DNA of 64,000 nucleotides from Lepas anatifera. Its lineage: Eukaryota > Arthropoda > Thecostraca > Lepadidae. The position numbers and the translations under genes were made by a program. Location of the stretch: contig JAOTON010001682.1 in the NCBI GenBank assembly GCA_034440635.1, positions 464,501 through 528,500 on the forward strand, in the 5' to 3' direction. The notes below the pieces were generated by a model that was not told where the DNA came from, made no database searches, and saw only the letters and a program-made list of their open reading frames with translations. Below are positions 1 through 13,000 of the stretch, piece after piece (the first letter of the stretch is position 1; each line of letters begins with the position of its first letter).

Positions 1-1415
1 CAGCCTTGGTTTTTTGCCGAGTTGCCGGGTTGATAATGTAGTCTGCGTGTGTCCAGGGGTTTTCAGATCGCCTCCATTGTTAATGGCTCTATATTCGGCT
101 GTCATAAGATCGGCTCAGACACGTGGTTATTATATCATGCAGCTACCGGCAGAGCCGATTTAGTAATCTCCCGTCTTGGTTGTGTGGTGTGCGGTGATTT
201 TTATTCTTATTTTACTTTAATGCCTGATTTAGGATCTAGTCCATTTTATTGAGGTACCTTACAATGTACTCGCCTCCTGTGTATCTGTCGATGGGCTCAT
301 ATATGTTGTTATGTGTTTTATACTGTATTTTTAGTGTTTATAGCTGTATTTTACACTGTATCTACCGCAATTTAGTGATTACCCGATGATGTCTTATAAT
401 TTTGACTTGAGCTTTTATTGGGATGATCCCTGTTGCTCATGAGCCCTAATAAAAAACAATACACAATAAACAATCTACATCTATTATAATTGTTGGGGTT
501 ACGACGCACCAACGCCGCGGCGCGCCAACTCTCCCCTGTTGAAGGATTTTGACTCGACTTTTGGTCCGCCATGAACGGACCGGGTAGAAGATCCCCTCCA
601 ATCTACATCTATTATTACAAGCTTTACATGTATAATACTGTATATGATAATTTATATAAAGGCATTGCCTCAATTTCTGGTTTTCTTCATTGCTTATTTG
701 CCTATATTTGCATATTTTACGAGTTTTGATAGACATACAATGACACATATTTCAAGGTTGATGTCACTGATAATCTCCGAATATGATATATAATCCTGTA
801 ATTATATATAATCCCCGAATATAGTCCTGCACTGGAAGCGTGCGGGAACCTATGGGTTCCCAGTTCCATGGAAGGAGACAGTGTAGGATAAGGATGGTTC
901 AGTATGAGGATTGGGATGACAATCACCCTCGGCCTGACAGTGCAGCGGCACAGGCTTAGATGCTCTCAGCTCTGGTTAGGGCAAGGATAATAGGCTGAAA
1001 AACTATTATGGCTGCAGCGAAGAGCTGAGGAAGAAAACTGAGCTGAATTCACAACTCTGCCCTCGCTCTGTTTCAGGCTGTTCTCATTGCAAGATCTGCA
1101 AGGTATCACTGGTCTTATACATCATTCTTAGCCTATCTTCATCAGAGGATATCTATTATTTTATCATCTCACTTCATCAAGCTGGTACAAGGGTACACGC
1201 GTGGATTTCTAAAACGGGTGTTATTTTAGCTCGTTATTATCTCACATCAGTACTGGCGAGACCATCCTTACACATTTGCATTTATGTCCGTATATCGCAT
1301 ATAAGACACCAACAAACCTATCAAACACTTTGACGCATGCCCTCCCCTCGAACCACTTAACCACATCACATCTTCAACATCACCTGCATCATCATCGACC
1401 ACATCACACGTCACC
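1..1415. other. Region upstream of the choline transporter
   Basis: No coding exon could be supported here. The stretch is AT-rich around 290-480 and 590-740 and contains an old SINE tail at about 485-550. A non-coding first exon or the promoter of the transporter may lie here, but no TATA box or initiator was convincing enough to place. Confidence 0.5.
485..550 (-). mobile_element. SINE 3' fragment (copy 1)
   Basis: On the minus strand this matches the 3' half of the SINE at 1920-2109: the block that reads gttggtgcgtcg followed by a taagcccc-like tail is recognisable as its complement (ttggggttacgacgcaccaa). It is diverged and 5'-truncated, with no tRNA-like head visible. Confidence 0.5.
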
Positions 1416-1527
1416 ATGTTGAACTGGGGTGGCCTGGCTGGCATCATCGTCTTCTACCTGCTCATCCTAGGAGTCGGACTATGGGCTGCCTGGAGGCGAA
1501 AAAAGGAGCTGCAAGAAGCGGCTGAGC
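1416..1527 (+). CDS. SLC5A7: CHT coding exon 1
   Basis: Residues 1-37 plus one base. It encodes the short outer N-terminus and first helix ([20 protein letters not shown]), ending in the positively charged WRRKK stop-transfer stretch. The donor is gtaagt at 1528. Confidence 0.93.
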
Positions 1528-3311
1528 GTAAGTAATTCACGTGCCTCTGGATTGGTATCAATGTTTTCATAGATATCCACTATGATTAGAGATAATACTA
1601 TAGCTATACTGTTCTATCCGACAAAATAATTTTGTTTCAATTACATTTATGATTGCTGATTACAAGCATGCGGTTAATTTTACAGTGCGAGGCCAATGCT
1701 GGAAGGCTATATTTCATAACAAACCCTCCACCACAGACGACCAGGATGAAGTGATGCTGGCGGGGCGAAACATCGGCCTCTTCGTCGGCATCCTCACCAT
1801 GACGGCCACCTGGGTTGGAGGAGGCTACATCAACGGCAGCGCTGAAGAAACCTACAAGGCGGGGCTAGTTTGGACTCAGGCGCCCTTCGGATATAGCATC
1901 AGTCTCGCTATAGGTGAGGGGGCGCGGTAGTGGAGTGGTCAGCGCAGCTGGCTTCCACGCAGCCGACCCGGGTTCAAGACCCGGCGGCTTCCCTGAACAA
2001 GGAGCAAGCTGGCTCCCGAGAAACCCTTCCGACGGGGAAAGAGTTGGCGATGTCATATGACCATGGAAGCTGGTGCGTCGGTAAGCCCCAAAATACTATT
2101 ATTTTCTCCAGGTGAGGTTTGGTGTCTGTTGAGAGATGGACTAGATTCGTGAGGGTCGTGAGGTAGATTTAAATGTTAGTTGTTTGAATAGTGAAAGCTG
2201 GTTGGAAAACCCAACCAAATTGAATATCTGCATAAAGAGAAATTCTCCAGCATGTTTCAAGATATTTTCTTCAGCTAAGGCGTCCTGGATGGATACATAA
2301 GGACGTGCTAATACAAATACTACAGCAGACCCAAAAGCCAAGAGGCCTTGACCTTATCACCCCTGTTGTCTTCAGCCATACCATCCAGTTCTTACAACAA
2401 CCTCGCTGTTTCCTCATACAGGTGGCTTTTTCTTTGCTAAGAAGATGAGGGAGCAGGGGTATACGACCATGTTGGACCCTCTTCAGCTTCGCCTTGGACG
2501 GGTCATGGGCGGGATACTCTTCTTTCCCGCCCTCCTTGGGGAACTCTTCTGGTCGGCCTCCATTCTTGGAGCTTTGGGTGAGTGTGATAACCATAACCAA
2601 CAACGATTTTGTTGAGTTGTTCTTCAAGGCACCAGATCCAATATCTTTGATGATGCCTCAACTACACAGGTGATCAGAAATGTTTCAAACCTGTGTAGTT
2701 TTGATTGAAGCGCTGGCCCGGAAACTTAATCGCTGACGACGATTGTCGTATGACATTCGAAAGGTACGATAAATACATCCGAAATTGGATTTGTGTCTTG
2801 AAAAAACTACCCAACGAACTCCATATGCCCAGTCAAATACGATCTACTACAACATATACAAACAATAACCAGTTTCGTTTCCATAAATGGATCCAATCAT
2901 AAAAATTGACATGGTTGAACGTGATATGACCTCGGTTCTTTTTTTCGTATCATCGTATGTGTAAGTATGCAAATAATCTATTTGTATTGGGGTAAATGAC
3001 TCATGGTCCTTTTTTCACGGGTTCCACGGGGGTATATTTTTCGTCATGACCTCTGGTTGTCATGTCGCACAGAAGAAGTGTTCACGGTTTTCTCTTTTGG
3101 ATGTTGATGACACCTAATCAGTGTCACCGAGACAAGAAAGAGAGAAAACGACGACTGAATGGGGAGGATAGTTGTTAGCAGACTTTGAACCAGGAGATTC
3201 GTCAGGAATATGTTTGATGTCAAATACAGTCCATGACGTATGACACAATCAGAAGAGAGAGAGAGAGAGAAAGAGAGAGAGAGGCGAGGCGAGAGGAGAG
3301 AGGAGGCGGCG

Positions 3312-3352
<41 letters not shown>

Positions 3353-4709
3353 GCTGAGATATTTAGAAAAAAATGTTTGCAGGCCTTAGAGTACCTGAGC
3401 TATTGTAAGAACATTGACAATCTTTGCATCTACCAAGAACTAGATTTCGTCGTGAATTCTCGCACTTTAGTGCTGCTTTCTTAAGTACGTGCGACTTATT
3501 TTGAGAAGGCAACACTGATGCAGCGATGCTGTTTCCCAATCAATGAAGTCATATTATCTACTGCGCGTTAAAATTGTCAAGCGCAGAGATGCTCCAGTCA
3601 CGATTCACTACATATTCGTGCAAATCAAAAACCTGATCTTGAAAAGAGCTGTACCAGGGATCCATTATTTTTTCGCTCGCTAAACCTGTCCTCAGTCCTA
3701 CAACAAGGATCACGTGTGGCAGCGCAGTTATTTGTGGTCTGGTGAAAATTCGGTCGCAAATCACAACTGTTTCGTGCTTTTTCCTCATCACCCACACCGG
3801 AGAGGGGTCTGGAACTAACGAACGTTGGAGGGGGGCTGGCAAACCCCCGTAGATCTCGGAATTTAAGAGGTTTACAAAAATGCAGATTGGGGTAGGTGGG
3901 TGATAAAGTGGCCTACATTATAACCAAATTTCATTGGCCAATACCTAGGCCAGTTCATTGGCCAAACCTAAGTCAATATCTTCAGGGTCCATCGAGGTTA
4001 TCAAGCTCAAATATTGGCCGTGCAGGGGAGCATGATTATATTGGATTATAAATTGGCAACGTTTTTATGGCCTGCCTCCTCAAATCATACGTGGAAAATG
4101 GGGATAATACTCTGCGATGATGCATTCTTTGGCAATGTAATTCCGCAGTGTCTGAGCTTAAGCGACTTAGACTGGAGGAGACGAGCCATTAAATATTGTG
4201 TCAGCTGATCTCAGATTGTGCTGTGTTTGTGTTGTTTCACCACTCTGGAAAGTCCGGCCCCTGACAGCGTTTACAATGAGCCCCGTGTCCAAGGTCAGAC
4301 AACTGTACAATTCTGGCCCTTGCTGCACTGTTGGTATTTTGCGGTACAAAAATCCGCGTCCCACGCGGCAGCTGTGTGGTAAAATGGTGCATTTTAGCCT
4401 AAATGCTGATGGCAGCTGATGGGATTCAGCATATTCTCAGAATTACATTTCCAAGCAAATGTGTTTGCCACCTAGTTTTGGAGTGTAGTTTTTGCGTAGC
4501 AATGCGGTTGCCAGCGCCATTCGCTCGTATAGATTTATATATGTGTTACTTCATTTGATTAGTTGGAAGTTCTGTTCGGAGTGTGTTGCTGTATCGACTT
4601 ATTGGGACTAGTTCCTGTCTTGCAGTAGAATTATATAACAAAGCTACTTGATTCCAAGGTGAGCTGAGTGTCACTCACACCAAGAGTTTTCTTCACAGTA
4701 ATACAGAGA

Positions 4710-4748
<39 letters not shown>

Positions 4749-7015
4749 CGGATAGCAAGAATGCAAAATGGATATTTTGAAACAAATATATTCCAAACGG
4801 GTGGCTTTAGTTGAGGTCTTGCCAATGGTTAATAGCTATTTCAACTTTTCAACAAGATGTATTTCAGTTCCAAAATACATTGTTGCTGTGATGGATTTTT
4901 TATTCTCAGAATATCACTATGGGCTGAGGTCAGCAAAGTCGGATCTTGCCAGCATTGTTGGTGACAGTGGCGGATCCAGAACTTTATTTCGTGGGGGGGC
5001 GCTAAGGGGCTCTACCCTCACCCATCATGGCCTTAGATCAGCCTCCACTGCTCTAACTATAGACACTCTGACATTTCGGAGGAGAGGGGGGCTTGAGCCC
5101 CTAGACCCCCTTGTATCCGCCACTCGCTGGAGACAATGTCGAGGAGTGAAGGGAGTCGGAAAATCGTTAATTTGCCCCATACCAGGACATTTAGGATATT
5201 TTCCCTGAGGACGTTAAGAATTGGGAACTTTTTGAATTGGTGTTTTTTATATTTAGATGTTTTAATCATGGGTGTTATGGCTTGTGGTCGAATTAGGTCC
5301 ATAGAATGTCTGTCAGCCATTCTAAGCGAATCGCGAGCCAGGGTGGAGCTAGGGTGCTTCATGTTATTCGGCATTTGCTGTCGTCGATCAGGTTCTTGAA
5401 TAGAGTCGCTCCTAGATTGACGCACAAATTACGAATTTTATAGATATAGCACAATGCAGAAACCTCTAAAAATTTCGCCAGGTTCCTCAACATAACGCTA
5501 GCTGATGCAATGGTAAACTTGAAGCCCTTTTGGGGTCTTGGATTCAGAAAAGCATATGAAACGCCGCGATCGGTTGATATGACTGGATTTTTCGGGGCTA
5601 ATCAACGGGTTTTGTTATATTAATAACTGGCAAGATAACCTATTTGATGACAAGTGGCAAGACAGGCGTAAGTACTTACCTGTTGGTGAAAGTGGGCTAT
5701 TATAAATTACCGAACGATGCTGGTATATGAATTTTTGGTCGAGTTGTTTTCGGAAGTTACGGCACGAGCGTAGCGAGTGCGGTAACTTTTGAAAACAACG
5801 AGACCAAAAAATTCATACAAAGCAGAGTTTCGGTAATGTATTTACCATAGCCGTTTGTTGTTCACACATTAGTTCACACACGTTAGTTCATTGTTGTATT
5901 GTACTGGAGTCGTAATTTGCGTAAAAAAATGAATCACTGCGGGAATCCTTTCTTCGATCTAAGTCTACCGGAAGATGAAGAAGATGCTACTGAAAATAAA
6001 ATACAATCATTCATTGATGGTGCACGCTCCAAGGAGACAAAAAGAAAATTGGACTTTTGGGTTAGCCGTCTGCGAGAGCATGTTACATTGTTACATCTGA
6101 TATCGTTTTTAGTTGGAGATTTACGCGATTTAATAAATATCCTTCAGTAATTGAAATAGCTTTTGCTAGTGAGAACATTTTTAACAATTCAATTCGCCGT
6201 CATTGTTTTGGAAATTTGACGAATGCTTATAAGAAAATGACACAGCTCTCAGTGATTGGCTAATCGGCGCCGTGCGGTAAACGGAAATTACCGCACTCCA
6301 GCGATGATTACCGCACTCCACGTGCCAATGTATTTTCATTGCTCGGCATATGGTAAATATGGAAACCGCACGTGACAGAAACACGTTTTTACCGTCACAC
6401 ATGCTGGAAGAAATAAGGACAGAATGACCTCGGGCTCTAAACTTTGTGGAATAACATCCAATTGGGATAATTTTAGGCTATATAGAAACCGCACGCGACA
6501 GAAATAAATTTTATTTCTATATAGCGCACTTTCTCAGCATACCCCTGTTTGTCCCATAAAGACCCGCAAACTTCAGGTAAAGTTAGAAGTTATTAGTTGG
6601 TGCTGCGGGTGAAGCAAAAACCCATTAGAGAATAAGATTCTTGGAGGTTTTATATTTTCCTCCCCAATTCTCCTAACCCATATTGCGTCAAACAATGGGG
6701 CCCGTAATGCTGGAGGCACGTAATGTAAAAAGTTGTGACTGGAGGTGGCAGATTTTACCGGAATACCGCTGGGCGACTACTAGTCCAACACATTTGTCGA
6801 TGTTTGGGGTCATTTTTGGTTTAGTTATGTTGCATATATATGATCATGAGAAGGAATATCATGTTGCTCAAGGTCAGCTCAAGATCATATCGGGTCAGGT
6901 CACCAGGCCAGGTGAAGTGACCTCACCTCAAAAAATGCTTAGGACTGCATAACTAAGAGGAGGGTTAATCGATCAAGTTGAAACTCATACCCTATATTGG
7001 GCCTACCAGGAGCTA

Positions 7016-7058
<43 letters not shown>

Positions 7059-10000
7059 GTGACCTAAGGGCATGTACAGAGCATGACCTCCCCTTTACAA
7101 ATGCATGGTGAAAATCGCGAAATGAGCTTTTCTCAGTAATTGTGGATGAAATCAACTTCAAAAATCGGTTACGACTTGCTCTTAGTTCATTTCTGAAGTT
7201 AATGCCAACAATTTTGGCATGTGACCTTTGAAAGATTACCTAAGCTCAAATAATTATTTCTCGGTGTTTTACTCTATAAATTTGCAATAAACAAAGAGAG
7301 ATATTTTATTTTGTCAACAAAGTCGCCACCGGGGTAAGGGTTAAACTTGGAGCCAGAGGTCACCGCTACTAACTTCTGGTAGTCAATAGAAGATCTTCCA
7401 CTTTTCTTCTAGCCTTTTCTCTTTAGTTATTTCCAATTTGATCATGTATATCACTTTATTTCGAGGTAGAAAATTGGCTTTGTTCAATTTTTTCTGAGCT
7501 ATGGCCCAAATGTCATACTTTCCTCTGGGGAGTTTTTATTTTATCTTGGGGTCGCTATCGGTCTGCGTTGGGGAAAATATATAGCTTTTTGTGCTCTGGC
7601 CATGGGCCCTTGAGAAAGCTAAATTTGTATCATTTTTAGCCTAATTATTTATAAAATGCCGTGCTGTTTCTTTAGCATTTTTAGCACGACAGGTTTTTTT
7701 ACTGTCTGTCCGAAATTTCGTGCTTACAAAAATATTGCAGCACCAAAGTCACACCCCCAAATAACGTCTTTAGGTGTCGCGGAATTCTCACGGAATGTTC
7801 TATGATTGCAGGCTCTACAATTAACGTGATTCTCCAGTTGGACAAGTACGTCAGCTATGGAGACAACCTCAGCATCATCATCTCGGCCGGCATCGCTGTG
7901 TTCTACACTCTGTTCGGAGGTCTCCTCTCTGTTGCCTACACTGACGTCATTCAGCTAATCTGCATCTTCATCGGGCTGGTGAGTGACTTTGCTGTTGTTT
8001 TAATTCTTCATGTTGTGAGATGTCATAGTGTGTTTGTTGTGAAGAAATTTTTCTACACTGCATTTTTGGTGGAGTGTGTTGATTTCTCAGAATTTTTTGG
8101 GAGTTTCTGTCGTTGAACATCTATTTAGCTAATAGTTAGTGCTCTTACCATATATTTTTATACAAATTCTTTCGCTCGCTAATGTAATTTATTTTTTCCG
8201 TTCTCCTGAATTATATGTAGCAGTGTAAAAGGAATAAGCGGCCTGTCAACTGCACCTGATATGGCATTTGATGCATTACAACTTAAGCTATCCATAATTT
8301 GCATCACGCTCAGTGGACTTCAATCTCACACCGCCGTGCCCTGTTCCAGTGGTTTTCAATCCCGTTCGCTATGTCCCATGAGGCATTCGGTACTCTGAAC
8401 ATAGTTGAGAACGACTGGATCGGCTCAGTGGATAGCCGGTTTGGAGGCGTCTGGTTTGACTACGCCATGCTTCTGATCTGTGGAGGCATTCCATGGCAGG
8501 TGAGGTTAATTTGATTGACTGTACCGGGAAAACTGACTGGGATATTTTTAGCAATTAAAGTGGTAGAGCTCAAGAAATAATGGTGATGGCGTTATGTTGT
8601 AACTTTCTTTGCAGTCAGCTTATTTTTCATTTTACAGCCAGCAGCAAATTATATATGATGATATGCTCATATTTCCCAGTTTCTTCGATTAAGTGCAGTT
8701 TCTTTACATCCGATACATCTAAAGTTAGAATCTGAAAAGAATTTGTCTTAAATTCTGTAGTTTTGGGTGGAAAATTACTCCTATCACTTGGAATTTCTAC
8801 CTCCTCAAACACAAGTTTTACAGTCTTTTTACTCTTGGTAAGCAGTAAAATTGGAAGATCCCTGGACTTGCTCGAAATAAGCACTTCAAAAAATATTTTT
8901 CCTCCTTTGTCGCGTGGTTTACCGTCTTATTAAAAACGCATTAATGGCAGCTACCAACTGATTTGTGTTGCATCAACGTTTTCTACATCTTTAGTGGATA
9001 TGTAAATTATCTCTCGGCACCCTACACTGAGGCAGTTACGGATCCAGGACTTCATTTCAGGGGGACAGTGGGCTGGAGTCTCCCCCACCATCGCCTCAGA
9101 TCAGCATCTGCCCATGTATTAACTAAAGGCACTCGAAAATTTCGGAGGGGGGCTTGAGCCCCCTAGACCCCCCTTGTATCTGCCACTGCACTGAGGAAGT
9201 TGTCGGACACTGCGAACAGTGAGCGCTGTCTTTGAATAACTGTAGTCTGTTCCATATATGGTATGCTATATATATGTATGCATGTATGTTTCTATATTCA
9301 TTAGCTTGAGTAGTTTCAGAAAAGTTTGGAAGGAGAAAGCCACAAAAGCCCATGAATGCTTAACTCTTGGCACCCCACTCCAAATCAAGTTGCCACAATC
9401 CTTCAAGCTCAAGTATAGAGTTAGCATCGGTAATACTATCATCGCTCAACACATTCAGAAATCGTCAATTATGAGAACTTATTTCACCGTCGTTCGTGCA
9501 TTCAATGTCTGCCCACCGTCAGGGAGGATCGGTGCTATAGTCTTCGCTGTATTTCCACACAGCAAAAAGCATTTATTGTTCGTTCGCTAGCAAAACCATC
9601 CTTCAAAGTGGCGAGACTTACCAATGCACGTGAGTTGTGGTCTGTAACTGTTCAGACGCCAGATTTTCCTGCTGAAGTTCTGCTTTTTCGCCTTTCTTTA
9701 CCAAACTAATCCCTGAAATTAATCTAAGGAGAGAAACCCACGTGAATTTTTTAACCTTCGAACTTTGGACGCTGATTTTTCTTAGATTATGCAGACTATA
9801 ACAACTATTTTTCCGTGCAGGTGTACTTTCAGCGAGTATTGTCCTCCAAGAGTCCCCGGCGTGCTCAGGTGCTCAGTTATGCCGCTGCTGGAGGCTGTAT
9901 CTTCCTCGCCATCCCAGCGGTCATCATTGGCGCCATAGCCAAAGGCACTGGTAGGTGAAAGAGAAGGTATATGTTCGTTCGCACTTACTCCACAAAGAGT

Positions 10001-13000
10001 TTTTGGGGTCAGAGCTTTCGAACTGTATTATAGAGCTTTGTCAGTGAATCGGAATAGTAAAAATCCCACCTATTCCGGTTCGCTGACGAAGCTCTGTAAA
10101 ACAGTTCGAAAGCTCCGATCCACAAAACTCTTTGTGGAGTAAGTCCGAACGAATATATAGGGCATACGAACTCCACACAATGCCTTTTCAAGGTGAAGGA
10201 GAAGGTACAGCCAGTTCCACACTGGTAGGTATTAGTCTCAGTTGCTTTAGGGAATATCTGGAAAACAATTATGCTTCTCACGAAAGGCTGCGTCTCTAGT
10301 AATATATTTTGACGGCTATTCACATTTGGGGCCTTGCGAGCTGGTTGAGGCTTCAGTTTAGAGAATGATAAAGAAGAAACTGTTTTCGCCGATCCCTATG
10401 ATTTGCTGTCTTTTCTCAATTACTTTAGATTTTTGACCCTAATGAAACATTTTTGCACGACAGTTAATGCATCCCGTTAAAACGCAGCAGGTGGGACAAC
10501 AATGGTGTCGGCAGGGACCATCACTTGAGAGGTATCTCGCAAAAACGACCGCGGCGTAATACCTACCAATCAGTATGGAACCGGCTGTACACTGAAAAAA
10601 CAGTGTTTGAGGTGATAAACACGCGCTCCGCTGGGGAAGGTGGGGAAATTCACAGCCTTCTGGTTTTCCTCAAATAACGCAGAAATGGAGACACGCACAA
10701 AAACGCATGTTACAGCATCTTGTTCCTAATTAATCTTACGCATTTCACCATTTCTTAGTGTAGGTCATGTCAAGTCAACGACCTATTTAAGGTCAAGCGA
10801 CTCAGCCTCCAAGCTCAAAGTCACTAGTTCCCAGCGGCGCCAAAGGAATATCTACCAACTGATAAGTTTCAAACTTCCACAACGTGATGTCATTAGGACC
10901 TAAAACTATGCGATCTCTGAATTTCTTATATTTTTTACCTAAGGTGAGGCAAATTTTTGGGTCATCCATGATAAATCTGTAGTGAAAATAGAAAGGGCCT
11001 TTTCAGTAAGTACTGGATAGATTAACTTGAGAGTCCTCATACCATGTATTCTTACCACGATCTTGACCATAAAGTAGAGCTTTTGAGCAGCTGACCTTTT
11101 AAAGGCTATGTGAGGCCACATGAGCATAAAGTGATTATTTCCCAAATATCTTCGCACTGCATCGAGATAGTTTTCATTTTGCTTCCATTGTGCTTATCTA
11201 ATCACGGGGAGTCGATTGATTTGCAACATGAACATGCGAGGTTACCATGTGATGCTTACCTAGCTTGAGGTCAATTAATGTACACCATTTGACCTGGCAA
11301 TGTCAGGTTATACATTTGATTTAATTTCATAGAAGGACTCTAATTCTGCCTAAAGATTTTTTCTGGATCCCCTGGTACATATTTATAGGAAAAATATACA
11401 CTACCCTGTAGTTCACCAATGAAGCCTTCCTTGACCTCTTGTAATCTCAATATTGACCTGACTTTAAAAAAGTACGTTTGATTTTTTGTCAAGAGCTTCA
11501 AACGCTGTCTGTGATTTTCATTTAGCTTTTCCTGGAAATGAGGTACGGACGAAGGGCGAAATACACCCCCCCGCCGCATGCGTCATGCCAGGGACCCCAG
11601 GGGGTCCGCGTGTTAAGTATTCTTCCTCCTTTTAAGAACCACAGGCTCATTTAAGTCCTTGCATCAAAACGTCAGTCCTAATATTGGTTCTGCAATAGCA
11701 ACAGCCTCATTTAATCAAACAGATGTTAAAGAGGATGTCAAAAATCATTTCAGCAAAAATGAGTGATACATCTTTCTGGTCTCTGTAGGAACTCTATCCT
11801 CTTTGAAGAGACGAGCTAGTGACAAGGGCCATGATCTTGACCCTTGTCACTGACTGGTTAAGCTTTCACTGCTCATTTGATAAGAAAATGGCTCATCAAT
11901 ATCGCTTCGTCTCTGAACTTGCAACATCTCTCCATAGATGGCAGCATGCGTACGGCAAACGCTAATTACGCCTGTAATCCCTGCGTTAGCAACATCACCA
12001 ATGGAATGGAAACGGGGAGGAATGTTTGACTGATGGCACAACTAATACGATTATTAAGTGGGTACAAACCTTAAATGACATAGAACAGTGCGCTTCTGAC
12101 CCTGAGATAATCTCCACTGAATTAATTATTGGGGCTTATCGACGCACCAACTGCCAGGGTCATACGGCGTCGCCAACTCTTTCCCTGTTGGAAAGGTTTC
12201 TCGGGAGCCCGCTTGCTCCTTGTTCAGAATCTCCTCTGAAGATGCATAATAGGACATTAGCAGAATCTAAGAGATATTATAATTCTGAACTGGTATATCC
12301 TCATAATATACTGACATCTTACATAATAAGCTATACCATGTAAGAGTGCTATACTCTTCGAAATTATATTCAGTAAAGTATGCATCCTGGAGTGCTAGGT
12401 CCTCCACAGTCTCAATCACCAAAACCGTACTGGGGTGCTAAATCCTCCGACACCCAAAGTCGTAATTAAGTTCGTATTCAACCTGCTCAAAACTCAAAGT
12501 ACTCAAAAGTTCTTATCTAGCTTGCTTAAGAACCAGCCTAAAATATCCCCTAAGGTGAGAGATATCCATGTTCTAAATTATTTTTCCTTACGCTTAAATT
12601 TCTATTGAAGCAAAATTATCCCACAATACTTTAGAGACGGACAAAGAAGCTAAGCTCAGAACGCCCATTAAGAAACCACTCTGACTGACTACCAGATTAG
12701 TTGATAATATCGAAAAGTCTTGTAAGCTCATTTTTAATGAACCCAACTACATGGTCTCAAACAGTCTTCCTTGAAATTGTGAAGCCTGATGTTTGTTGCG
12801 ATGCAGGTATTTGGTTATGAAGGTTGCATTGCATGGGTTTTGTACCTGTTTTTTTAGTTCTAGCCTACTGATATCAACTCAAGTGAGGCCGAAAGAATTC
12901 ACCAAGTGACATGACAGCGCCTGATCATGAGATTGCACGTTCGCCGCAGTCAATTTAAAAAAATGAGTCTATAAATCAGCACTGGGTTCTCAAATCAAGA

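Larger units (their letters stand above)
2578..7811. other. Intron 3 of CHT
   Basis: No exon was found in this 5.2-kb intron. It contains two GA microsatellites, a hAT-like MITE (4965-5125), a hairpin (5703-5845), a fragment of a recombinase-like ORF (5899-6150), an AT microsatellite and a degraded AGGTCA-rich TTAA element ending near 7347. The parts between these show nothing recognisable. Confidence 0.7.
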
